64,000 nucleotides of DNA, taken from the NCBI GenBank assembly GCA_037447655.1, contig JBBHKE010001325.1:270797-334796 (forward strand), given 5' to 3'. Each line of letters opens with the position of its first letter. Positions within the stretch are counted from its first letter, which is position 1. Position numbers and translations under genes: made by a program. The stretch comes from Zygnema cylindricum. Its lineage: Eukaryota > Streptophyta > Zygnematophyceae > Zygnematales > Zygnemataceae. The notes below the pieces were generated by a model. The model ran no database searches and had not been told where the DNA came from. It saw only the letters and a program-made list of their open reading frames with translations. Shown here one piece after another: positions 1 to 9,786 of this stretch.

Positions 1-620
1 TTTAACATTTCCAACACTTTTCTTAGATGAATTACATGTTGCTCTTCAAATTCGTTGTAAATTAGAATATTATTTATAAACACCTGAATAAACTCATCTA
101 TATAATATGAAAAAGTTTTATTCATTAATCTTTGATAAGTACGCGGTGCATTCGTCAAACCAAATGGCATCACTTTCCATTCGAAATGATCGACTCTAGT
201 TCCAAATGCAGTTTTGTCAACATCTTCAGTTCTAATTGGCACGTGATTAAAGCCACTACGTAGATCAATCAAAGAAAATAATTTAGCACCTTTCAAACGA
301 TCTATCAAATCTAAAATTAAATGTAACGGATACTTATCCTTCACCATAATCTTGTTTAGACTACAATAGTCAACACACATTGTCAATGTTCCGTCCTTTT
401 TTTTGACGAAGAGAACTCGTGCTCCGTACTATGATTTGCTGGGTCTTTTCTCCAAAATCTCTTTGATCTGTTTTTTTAACTCCTCCTGCTCAAAAAATGT
501 GCTTATAAATTCCTGCGACAAGAGGATTACATCCACGTTCAAGGTTAATAACATGTTCCACATCTCCGGAAGGTGGCCTTCTTGAGGGTAAGACACTTGG
601 GAAAACATCTCTAAATTCAA
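1..620 (-). pseudogene. gypsy reverse transcriptase fragment (outer element)
   Basis: Translation of the minus strand gives recognisable reverse transcriptase blocks: EELKKQIKEILEKRPSKS, a stop, YGARVLFVKKKDG, then DLRSGFNHVPI and FGLTNAPRTYQRLM. The stop (429-431) falls inside the conserved SxYGAP-like motif. The catalytic block that normally reads F-I-D-D reads VFINNILIY (about 67-93), so both Asp codons have become Asn. The enzyme would have copied RNA to DNA in a virus-like particle; this copy cannot. The fragment continues beyond the window start. Confidence 0.8.
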
Positions 621-879
621 AAATCAAATCTTTCACAACAACATTAGATGTATTAATGTCAGTTACAAAATCAGATTTTTGTTTTTTAAGATTTTTAGTG
701 GTGTCTGCTTTAGAAATAACATCAATGTTAGTGTTTTTTTCCCCCTCTTCATCAATAACTGCCTCACCACTAATAACAACAAATAAGGATTTGCCTTATC
801 TTTTTAAATGCTTTTTAAATTGTTTAGCATAAATCAAACCTTCCACTCCCTATTTGGTTATGTTATTTATATGAATCCT

Positions 880-1345
880 ATAGAACTTCTTCAAATGTAA
901 TGCTTGCAAAACCTTCCAACCGTTTTCAGACTTCACTCTAAAGGTGTCAGTTTCCCAATTAATTTGAGGGTTATGTGCTGTTAACTAGGGCTTTCCCAAT
1001 AGTAGCTCCTCACTACCCAAATTCATTATTTCACACACAACTTTCATTTTATGACCTTGGATATCAACTTCTATTGCCTCAGTTTGTAAATTTAACTTGG
1101 ACTTATTACCATTCGCCACCTGAACATGTAAAGGCTTTTTCCGTTATCTGTACAATCTTTAGCGTAATGATCTAGACCTCCGCATTTAAAATAAATGACT
1201 TTCTTTTTCGGTTTTGTGCACTCTCTACTGAAGTGTCTCTCCTCTCCACAGTTATAACAGTTAATCTTCCTCAGTTGTGCGCACTTAAATGCCCTATGAC
1301 CTCTTTTCTGACAGATAATGCATGTGGGAATGCTAAGATTAGGTT
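880..1345 (-). pseudogene. gypsy protease C-terminal part and zinc knuckles (outer element)
   Basis: Near 960-1025 the minus strand reads EELLLGKP, then a stop, then LTAHNPQINWETD, which matches the end of a retropepsin domain (compare LGKPWL..NP.IDW in the chromovirus at 15.9 kb). The stop stands where Trp is expected. At about 1220-1330 two CCHC knuckles follow each other: CIICQKRGHRAFKC and CYNCGEERHFSREC. These bind the RNA genome in Gag. Reading frames are broken between the blocks. The protease active-site Asp region was not found between 660 and 1200 in a clean frame. Confidence 0.6.
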
Positions 1346-1475
1346 TCTAAGCATTAATGCTCGGTTTAGGACTCTTAATATAGCCCCCTCTATTGTGAAA
1401 TTTATTTTCTGCATTAACACACTGTCCACCCCTCTAATTTCCCCGAAGATATTTTGCCTATTCACAAGACCTGCA

Positions 1476-2347
1476 TCAGACCCTTTTCCTCAAATTATTC
1501 CAAACTCTACTTTGATATTTCATTAAAATTTCCCCTGAGTGATCGAGTTTCACGATTATACCCAATTGATCCTCTAATTCCAATGCCTTATTTTGTAATT
1601 CATTCAAATTAATAAATTTTTGATGTTTCAGTTCTGATTTCAGTAGAGGATTCATATATTTCAACAAATGCAACTTAGCCATTTCATCAGTCAAACCTAT
1701 GACATGAATGCTAGATGTGTCAAATTCCAAAATATAATCTTTCACATATCCAGTCTGCTTACAGTTAAGCCATTTTTTTTTCTATTTTGGATTTATAAGT
1801 GACAGACAAGAAACACGATTTGATCGCGGTCTTAAAAGCTTCCCAATCAGCATTATCAAGAATCAAATTAGACCTCCTCTGAGTGTAATAACAAATTTGA
1901 GCATCATCTTTTAGACAGCTAACAGCAAAAAAAATATATCGCGATTACAATTTCTAGATTCCAAATATTACTCCATATGAAAAATCCAAGCATCTAACTC
2001 ATCTTCTTACCATCAAATGATGGTGCTTCACTGATAGACAACTTCAGATCTCTTATCTTCTTAGGTCTATCGTGATCATCCTCCCTAAAAATAGCATTTT
2101 TCTTACCACTCTCACCCTTTTGGTCATTATCATCATTTTTGGTGTGAATTAAATTAATAAGCTCATCCAATTTCTGATTTGAAACATTTCCATTTTCCTT
2201 AAAATACTTCAATTCACTTTTCAACTCAAAAATTATTTCATCCACAACAACATCATGATTATTAAATCTTTTGACCAATTTCACGATACGTTTTTTCAAC
2301 ACATTCAAAACATTTTATATTTCACGTTTCCATGCAGAATTTGCCAT
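1476..2347 (-). pseudogene. gypsy Gag remnants (outer element)
   Basis: Two open stretches (2308-1994 and 1745-1476) in the minus strand carry charged, helix-rich protein typical of plant gypsy Gag, the second ending just before the knuckle region. The likely original start is the ATG at 2347-2345, which is followed after ten codons by a stop. The gap 1745-1994 contains weakly Gag-like sequence with frameshifts. Identification rests on position upstream of the knuckles and protease, so it is moderate. Confidence 0.5.
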
Positions 2348-2793
2348 TATCAAACAATGAAATCAAGCAATAAGAAAGGTAGAGCATAATTATCCGAAAG
2401 AGTTTGCTGCAGATTTGAAGTCCTCAGATTTCTCCAATCCTAGACTTCCCTTCCTTAACAAATCTTTCAAAAAATAGGTCAAAATCTTAAAAATCAATAA
2501 GACATTGAAAGTAAGTTAGGACCAATTCAAATTTTCATTTTCCCTAACATTGATGCAGAAAGGTAACAATTTCCCCACAAATTTTGCAACAGCAAAATTG
2601 AAAAGCAATCAAAGGTAACAATTCAGGGTTTGAAAAGTTTTAACTCATTTTTGGACTACTTTACTATTTAAGGGGTAAAGTGCTCCACTTTCCTCCTCCA
2701 CTATTTGCAAATTTCCCATTTCCCACTACATCAGGATCTTTTATTCTCTAATCGTTACATCCTCACCCTTCATGGCTTCAAACCCTCCCTCTT
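2348..2793 (-). other. Leader of the outer gypsy element, left part
   Basis: No gene is visible. The stretch lies between the outer element Gag start and the inserted chromovirus LTR and would be continuous with 17713-18004 on the far side of that insertion. The last five bases before the LTR (2789-2793, CCTCT) resemble TCTCT at 17713-17717, giving a 4-of-5 target-site duplication. Confidence 0.5.
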
Positions 2794-3151
2794 GTAAAAG
2801 GGACAATATCGCGCCACAGCACGCCATAATGCACAGTGGAAAACACCAAAGATCTTCCCGTAGCATCAGTAAGAGCACACAGCACTGACAGACAAAGTTG
2901 CACTTTATTACTTGGAAGAGAGTACAACGTTGCGCTCGCTGCGTAGGTCTATTCGAATAGTGTCCTATCCACTAAGCCTACCTGACTATTTAAACTAGCT
3001 AGCTGCTAATCAACGTAGTACTGTACAACTGTACACGTGGACCTTCACGGTCAACCGAGAAAAATCCCCAAAATATCTTCTAGAACAATACCGTTCTATC
3101 TACATTACGCGGCGTTGCTATACTGCTAAGCTGCGTTGCTCTGCTGCGCTG
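2794..3151 (-). repeat. Chromovirus 3' LTR, distal part (split by copia insertion)
   Basis: Positions 2794-2920 and 3028-3151 match 17191-17310 and 17440-17566 closely. The middle, about 2921-3027, does not match the corresponding 17311-17438 at all. The LTR resumes at 10673-10828 after the copia insertion. CGCTG at 3147-3151 is the left half of the copia target duplication. Confidence 0.85.
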
Positions 3152-4038
3152 TGAAATTCTGTGGTCTCCATTAACCCACAGAATGAGCAGCCTATGTAAA
3201 GCCTCTAGGATATTATTTGCCCCTTCCACTTTCCCACTGAATAAGCGCCGCCTAGGCACAAAAGTATTCTAACCACCCTCACCCTTGTGAGGACAAGACT
3301 CCCCTGAGTCAAACGCAAAAAGAATCACTGAATTTGCTCCTTGAGTAATAAGTTATAACTGGTCAAAGATGACCTTTATAGTTAGAAGCTCTCTTAGAGA
3401 GAGGTACCTAAATATTACTAAGTCTTGGTCTGCCTACTCACGACTACCTACTACTAAACCCTAGTCTAATAGGAACACTATATAGTACAATAAGGTTTAA
3501 TGGGCGATGTACTTATTGTATGTCTATTGTACGACAAGGTCTACAAGGTGATACCTGTCAAATCGGAAGTTATGGTTCCTCCTCCCATCTTCTCCGGTAT
3601 GAAATAATGTGGCGCCACGTGGCACTTTCTGACGCTAACTCCGAATGCCGCCAAAAACTCACTTCGCGTGGCGGCTATAATGCCGGCGGTCCGATCAAAA
3701 CATATTTTACACGGTTCAGATTCGCGTACTTGCATGAATTACTCCTTTTGGTTAGTCTGTTGTTAATTAGCTGTTACGTTAACGTTTATATATCTTTGAA
3801 ACCTGTCACGTGTAACGTTTCGATAACGCCTTAGTGGTTAAGACGTATGACTATATAGAAGTCCACAGATCTAGGTTCAAATCTGGACTTAGGCAACATT
3901 TTAGTAAAATATCCTCTCCTACAAAATTTGCCACTTTCTAAATATGGCGGCAACCATGGCGTGCCTTTGATCCTTACTCTCTTTCTTTAAAGTAAAACTA
4001 AAATAGAGAAGTGAACTATTAATTACCTCTTTTCAACA
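3152..4038 (-). repeat. copia-1 3' LTR
   Basis: Runs from TGAAATTCTG to CTTTTCAACA in plus orientation, repeated at 9787-10672. It contains a tRNA-like module on the plus strand (3828-3895). The small open frame 3520-3834 is conserved between the two LTRs only because the LTRs are copies; no coding function is implied. Confidence 0.9.
3828..3895 (+). other. tRNA-like module inside copia-1 LTR (3' LTR copy)
   Basis: The 68-nt stretch begins GCCTTAG and ends CTTAGGC, giving 6 of 7 acceptor-type pairs. It contains TAGTGGTTAAGACG, like the box A region of Ser/Leu tRNAs, then GACT-ATATAGA-AGTC, a 4-bp stem with a 7-nt loop with T at the position of U33, and GGTTCAAATCT, close to the box B consensus. 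D and T stems pair poorly. It is antisense to the retroelement. It could be a tRNA-derived SINE head or a fixed internal pol III promoter; no functional tRNA is claimed. Confidence 0.55.
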
Positions 4039-4052
4039 CTCCCCTTAATTCT
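4039..4052 (-). promoter_or_regulatory. copia-1 polypurine tract
   Basis: On the minus strand a purine-rich run ending AAGGGGAG lies immediately before the 3' LTR (TGTTGAAAAG). This is the standard plus-strand primer position. The same run stands before the 3' LTR of the copia at 61.85 kb. Confidence 0.8.
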
Positions 4053-5530
4053 TAGTCACTTTTTAATTTTAATCCACAGTTTTCTCTGCAATAAATCAAC
4101 TTAGGGGAAGGCACTGGTTTTGTCATCATGACTGCAATCATTTCTCTATCAGTTTTATGAACCAGTTTAATAATTTTATTTTCAACCTTCTCTCTGACAA
4201 AGCTTAGTCTTATATCCATATGCTTAGCTTTGAAGTGATGTTTCGAATTAGCTGCAATAGAGATAGCAACTTGATTATCACAAAAAACATTTTGAGTTCC
4301 AAACTTAATGAACCCAAGTTCTTCAAGAAGAGATTTAACCCACATTAATTCTTTGGTGGCAGCACAGGAAGCCATGTATTCAGCCTCCATAGTGGAGTGA
4401 GCAACTACTTTTTGTTGCTTGCTACTCCAACAATATGCATCGGATCCAATTTGCAACACATATCCAGTCGTACACCGCCTTAAAGGCACATCTCCATAAT
4501 TGGCATCACTCCAGGTGGTGATGTCAGTGTGCTCCCCTCCCAAATGCAACCATAATTCCCTTGTCCCCACCAAATATCTCATCACCCTTTTGGCAACCTC
4601 CTAGTCTCTCTTTCTTGGTTCATTTAGACTTCTACTAAGGACACCTACAACTGCAGCTATATCTGGACGGGTAAAGTTGATAAAATAAATTAAACTGCCT
4701 ACAATCTGCCAATAAGGAATCTTTTCCATAAATTTTCTTTCTATCTCATCCATCTCATCATTAATGATCAATGTTCCTCTCTCTTCACTCCCCTCAAACA
4801 CTTTTTTCAAATCCATAGGAGTAGTACATCCGTTTGCCTTTTCCATCTGAAATTTTTCAAGCATATTACCAATAGTTTTTTTTTGAGTGAGTCTTATAAT
4901 TCTATTCTCTCTATCTCTCCCCATCTGAATTCCCAAAATGTACTTTGCTTCGCCGAGATCTTTCATATCAAAACTGCTTCTAAGATCTCGTTTTAGTTTG
5001 TTAATTTTATCTAAAGACTTGTTTAAGACCAACAAATCATCCACATAAATAGCAATAAATATCACTCCATTCTCATCCTCAAATAAATATATAGAGTGAT
5101 CTGAACTAATTCTAATATACCCCAAACCGGTCAAGAATTCGTCTAGCTTTATATTCGATTGTCGTGGGGCTTGTTTAAGCCCATAGAGTGATTTTATCAG
5201 TTTACAAACCTTACTTTCTTCCCCAATTTCCCGAATCCTTCCGGTTGCCTCATGTAAATTTCTTCTTCCAACTCTCCGTGCAAAAAGGTCGTTTTAATAT
5301 ACATCTGTTGTATTTCGATATCCTCCGCTGCGGCTATACTTAAAAGGATTATAACGGAAGGAAATTTGACTTCAGGTGCAAAGGTTTCTTCGTAGTCTAT
5401 CCCCTATTTCTGAGTATAACCTTTTGTAACTAACCTAGCTTTATACCTCTCAATGGTATTATCGGGGTTTAATTTAAGTTTAAAAACCCACTTACATCCG
5501 ATCGGTTTTCGGTGTGGTGGACAATCAACC
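4052..5530 (-). pseudogene. copia-1 reverse transcriptase and RNase H
   Basis: RNase H (4585-4052) has TTWSDANYGD, STMEAEYMA and FCDNQVAISIA, the copia acidic residues. Reverse transcriptase (about 5530-4601) has IYVDDLLVL intact and SLYGLKQAPR. Motif A, usually QMDVKTAFLHG, reads QMYIKTTFLHG (about 5290-5310), replacing the first catalytic Asp by Tyr. Stops lie at about 4600 (Trp position), 5400 and 5530, and there is a frameshift near 5215. The polyprotein would make cDNA and degrade template RNA; this copy cannot. Confidence 0.88.
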
Positions 5531-6870
5531 TACTCCCATGTATAAGCTTCCATGATACAGGCCATTTTTTCATTTATAGTTGTGATCCACTGGCTACTTT
5601 TTGGGGTGTTTATGGCCTCTATGTATATCTGAGGTTCATTCGGGTGAGACATCTTTGTGAGTTGGTTATTTACTTGTCTTTCTTGAAGTCGTTTACTACT
5701 TTTTCTTCCCCCTTCAAAATCGGAAGCTGATATGGATGGCATCCTCGGTTTTCGTTTAGGAAGATTTTCAGCTCCCATCTCTTCCAATTCCGGTGTCTCT
5801 TCAAAATCCTCATCGTTTTCCACTTTGTATTGTGGCGGTTCTTCAGATGTTGTCCTTTCGTCCTCCTTTGGTAGATCTGCAGATTTTCCTTTTTCTCCAT
5901 CTTCATTCTTTTGATTTTCAAAGTCAAAGTCAGAAAACTGATCCGTTTCAAATCTGATTTTGACTTCCTTATTATATTTGAATGGATGAATGGAATTCAC
6001 TTCATTCATCACCACTGTGTGTTTTACCAAAATTATATCTCTCTTTTTCAAGTCATACACCCGGTATCCTTGTGTGCTCTCATCATATCCTACAAGATAT
6101 CCTGGTTTCCCTCTTCCCTCCAACTTCCATTTAGTCTTATCGGAATCCAAACTATAAACTTTACTTCCGAACACTCTCAAACTAGACAAATCAGGCTTTC
6201 TTCGTGTCCACCTCTCATACAGAGTTTCCTCCTTATTTGCTGAAGTTATGACTCTATTTTTGATGAAATTAGCATAGTTCATAGACTCAGCCCAAAGTTG
6301 CAGCCCTATCCTCTTGTCACTTAACATACTTCTGGACATATCTGCTAAAGTTATATTCACTCTTTCTGCTACTCTATTTTGTTCCGGATTATAGGGAACA
6401 ATTTTCTCATGATGAATTCTTTCTTCTTTAAGAAATTCTTCAAATTCCCTTGAGGTGTATTCTTTCCCATTATCACTTCTTATCTCTTTTATTGAAGATT
6501 CATGTAGCTTTTCACTCCATAATTTATACTCTTTGAAACATCTTGATACCTCTGAATTATGTCTTAGAAAGTATACCTTCGTGTATCTAGACCAATCATC
6601 TGTGATAGTTAACATCCATCTCTTCCCCCTATGTGAAGCATACCTAGCAGGTCCCCAAACATCACTGTGAACTAGATCTAATACTTTCTCTCTCTTAAAT
6701 GTGGTTGCCTTTGGAAATGGAAGTCTATGAATCTTCCCTTGGGCACATCCACTACAATCATCAAAGGTCTCATTATCTTCAAACGTAATACCCTCCTCTA
6801 TTTCCATTTTCTTCATTTTCTTTAATCTATCTAGATGCACATGCCCCAACCTTTTATGCCAAAGCATCAT
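5530..6870 (-). pseudogene. copia-1 integrase, 446-codon open stretch
   Basis: The open stretch begins in the GAG-pre-integrase zinc region (LWHKRLGHVHLDRLKKM, then CSGCAQGKIH), followed by the integrase core with all three acidic residues: HSDVWGP, RSDNGKEY and NRVAERVN. Then come the conserved RKPDLSSLRVFGSKVY block, an acidic linker and the start of reverse transcriptase (KSSQWITTINEKMACIMEAYTWE). It ends in a stop at 5530 where the frame continues into reverse transcriptase. Integrase inserts cDNA into the chromosome. It is the best preserved part of this element. Confidence 0.9.
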
Positions 6871-7533
6871 CTAACTTGCACACGAGTAGAGAACACTCTT
6901 TTCATTGCAAAGAACAATTTTGATCATTCCTTGACTGCCCTTCTCAGCTATGAAATAAACCTCATTATCAAAGCTTGCTGTGAAGATTCCTTTCCTAGTT
7001 CATGTTTCAAACTCCTTTTCATCTAGGACAGCTGTTGAGACTAGGTTCTTGCTAAGCTGTGGAATGTAAATAACGTCTGAGAGTGTTACAATTGAGGCCT
7101 TGCCATCAACTGGAACCTTCAAGTAAACTGTTCCAATAAGAGTTGTGGTTTCTACTCTACCATCTACGTACTCTATCTCAACTGTTCGGATCTTTCTCTG
7201 TTTAGTGAACCACTGCTTATCTTTGCACATATGCATTGAAGCCCCTGAGTCTATGATCCACCCATCCTCAGGTGGATCCCTCTTACCTCCGAAATCACAC
7301 TTTTGTCTCCGTGGAATGTCGACATGTTTTTCAGTGTTTTTTGGATTAAAAAGAAGCTTCTCAAGCTCTTTTTCTAGTTCACTTTTTTCTTCCACTTCCA
7401 CATCAAGAATTTGAGTCAGGAAAGCTTTTTTCTTTCCTCCGTCCTTTGAGGTTCCTTGACCATCTTTCAGTCGAAAATCTGCAAGTCTGGCACAATCTTC
7501 TATATAGTGTCCCGGTTTCTTGCAGAAGTGACA
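6871..7533 (-). pseudogene. copia-1 protease and CCHC knuckle
   Basis: The minus-strand open stretch 7401-7000 contains WIIDSGASMHMC, the aspartic protease active site with DSG intact, and SDVIYIPQLSKNLVS, typical of the copia protease end. Upstream, 7533-7480, lies the Gag knuckle CHFCKKPGHYIEDC. Frames are broken near 7000-6900 and 7401. The Gag sequence is interrupted at 7538 by the solo LTR. Confidence 0.85.
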
Positions 7534-7538
7534 TAATC

Positions 7539-8728
7539 TGAAACTCTGAGACCTCCATTAGCCCTCAGAGTAGGCAGATCCAAAGAAGCTAATCTAGATA
7601 GTGCCGAATCCAAACTTGATATAAAACCCAAGTGACTGACCCCTTGATAGTCAGAACCCCAATATAGATTCACCCCTGTGAAATAACATTTTCTGTGTGC
7701 TCAGTTCCACCACAGAATGCAAAGTTAGAATATGAGATTTGGACACATTCAACCACTTTGACTTTCACTTAGAAATGCAGTCACCCTCGCAGATAAAATC
7801 TTTGACCGACTACACCCCTGTGTAGCGTGGACTCCTCTGAGTCTGCAGCAAAAAGAATCACTGAAAATGGTCAATTAAATTCATAGTTATGGCTGCCCAA
7901 ACTTAGCCATTTATACAAGGTGCTCTCTTGGAGAGAGGGTCCTTTCTGTCAAATTTTTCTAAGTCCTATCTCCCTCTAAAACTCTATCTACTGAAGTATG
8001 GCACCAATTAAAATACTATGTCGTACAGAAAAGTACAGGTGCCGGTGTACTTTCTATACTGCCATAGTACGACATGGCCAAAATATTGACACATGTCATA
8101 TCTGCATTCGTTTCTGTAATCCTCGGAGTTGCCGCAATCTAATGTAGCTTTGCCACGTGTCACTCGATGTGGAGGTGATCGCAAACCGCCAAAATCCTAC
8201 TCCGCAATCTCGGCATCCTTCGCGGCCGTCTGATCGAAACTGTTTTTCATTCGTGGCCGTCATAAATACTTGCGCGATATTCTTTCCGACGTCAAACAGA
8301 ATGCGCGGTATTTATTTCGTAGCCGTACCGTACGTCATACTTTACACAACTGTTTCTATGCATTATGTATATAGTTCTCGTTAAATGAATTTGTCAAATT
8401 GTAATTATTTATATAACTATCATACACAATATACTCTATCCCATAACCTAGACTATTAGGATAAGGTTACCGGTTACTGCGGGTTTGAGATAGGTAGGTA
8501 CCAGGATCAAATCATGGCTCCGTGAAACTACCTTTTAGAAAACCCAATGGAACAACTGCTTGTCTCTCTCTAGACAGCACAGGGCGCCATGGCTCACTCC
8601 TCCTCCAGTCTTCAATGACTGCGACTTGTCTGGGGACTTAAGTGAGGAGTTAGAGGTAGGCTGTCAATATCTAATATTTGCTTTTTATTTTGCAATCTCT
8701 AGACCTATAAAATACTTGAATTCCAACA
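7539..8728 (-). mobile_element. Solo LTR of a related copia family, inserted in copia-1 gag
   Basis: The 1190-bp block runs TGAAACTCTG...TTCCAACA and has a perfect 5-bp target duplication, TAATC at 7534-7538 and 8729-8733. The Gag reading frame runs up to each edge (RGTSRGGL on one side, CHFCKKPGH on the other). Its start and some internal blocks resemble the copia-1 LTR (for example the agaatcactgaa and ctctct.gagagag blocks), so it is a diverged relative. No internal domain is present, which implies LTR-LTR recombination after insertion. Positions 8462-8525 hold a weaker version of the tRNA-like module. Confidence 0.9.
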
Positions 8729-9013
8729 TAATCCTCCTCGAGAAGTTCCTCTCCCTTGTCTATCAAATCTGCCACCTCGTTGTCCTCTTCCACCAAAGTT
8801 TCGATAGGGATCTTTCCCTCTCTCCTCATAACGCTTCCGCCAATCAACTTCTGCAAACAACGCTTCAACACTTGGACTCCCTCTCCTAAGCTCTATGGTG
8901 CTTTTTTTCACTAAAATCATTCCCATTGTGTCATCCCAATTCCAATTGCTATCTCATATGTCCTGCAATCGGTAAATAATATTCTCATACTCTTCAGGTA
9001 GTTTCATCATTAA

Positions 9014-9265
9014 TGTGTTCACTTTTTGTCTCTCGGACCATGAGTTACTTGCACTCCCTAACTCTCCAAATAATGCTCCTAAATCATCGCAATAATTATT
9101 CATACTTCCTCTTTTATAAGTATAAGTTGCAATCTTATAATGTGTTCACTTTTTGTCTCTCAGACCATGAGTTACTTGCACTCCCTAACTCTCCAAATAA
9201 TGCTCCTAAATCATTGCAATAATTATTCATACTTCCTCCTTTATAAGTATAAGCTGCAATCTTAT
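9014..9265 (-). repeat. 127-bp tandem duplication in copia-1 gag
   Basis: The block starting TGTGTTCACTTTTTGTCTCT at 9014 repeats at 9141 with a handful of changes (for example ctcggacc against ctcagacc). The period of 127 is not a multiple of three, so the duplication frameshifts gag. Confidence 0.95.
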
Positions 9266-9773
9266 GTTCTGCCAACTGTTGTTGCTGCAATGATCCACTC
9301 TTATATTTGTTAACTAGTGATATCCAAATCTGAGATGAAGATTTGACATGAATAAGGGGAATGGCAATGCCCTTTGCTACAGTTTTGAGAATTAAGAGCT
9401 TAGCAACCTTGTCTTTGTAGTTCCACTTTTCATACTCTGATCTTTCGATCTGAACCCTTGTCGCTGTTGCTGGTGGTGCTGCTGCCGGTATCGCCTTCGG
9501 CAATAGTGTCACTTGAGTTGCAACTCCTCTCTTTTCTACTTCTATGACAATCTCCTCTCCTTCCTCATCTTCATCCTCGGTGATGGTGGCAGCTGTTCTA
9601 CCAACTCTAGAGGTGGAGGTGCCAGAAAAACGAGTCCCTCCAAACCCAAGTGGAGGTAGGCATCGAATTTGTCCAAACACTATGCCCCATAGATGCTTCT
9701 CAAATAGTTCTCCCTCCATCATCATTTCCCAATACAAAAATTGTGATCCATCAAATATGGGCACCCTAAAGGG

Positions 9774-9786
9774 TGGGCCCATAACC
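9774..9786 (-). promoter_or_regulatory. copia-1 primer-binding site of half-tRNA (initiator Met) type
   Basis: Directly after the 5' LTR the minus strand reads GGTTATGGGCCCA. This is the complement of TGGGCCCATAACC, the anticodon stem-loop of eukaryotic initiator tRNA-Met, and not of its 3' end. The same arrangement is known from Drosophila copia, where a cleaved 5' tRNA half primes. The ATG within it is also the first codon of the Gag frame. Confidence 0.8.

Larger units (their letters stand above)
8729..9786 (-). pseudogene. copia-1 Gag
   Basis: Gag starts with the ATG at 9782 (MGPPFRVPIFDGSQFLYWE), only five bases after the LTR and inside the primer-binding site. It continues with a Ser/Ala/Glu-rich insert, then SSQIWISLVNKYKSGS, the usual copia Gag (UBN2-like) core, and near 8900-8735 an RGG-rich basic tail (FGGRGQRGGRFDRQGRG). 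A 127-bp tandem duplication (9014-9265) throws the frame. The zinc knuckle lies beyond the solo LTR at 7533-7480. Confidence 0.8.

Noticed and set aside
3520-3834. 104-codon frame inside the copia-1 LTR, repeated at 10242
   Set aside because: Present in both LTRs only because they are copies; no motif, and length differs between copies.
3828-3895. A functional tRNA gene
   Set aside because: D and T stems do not pair properly and the module is bound to an LTR; reported only as tRNA-like.
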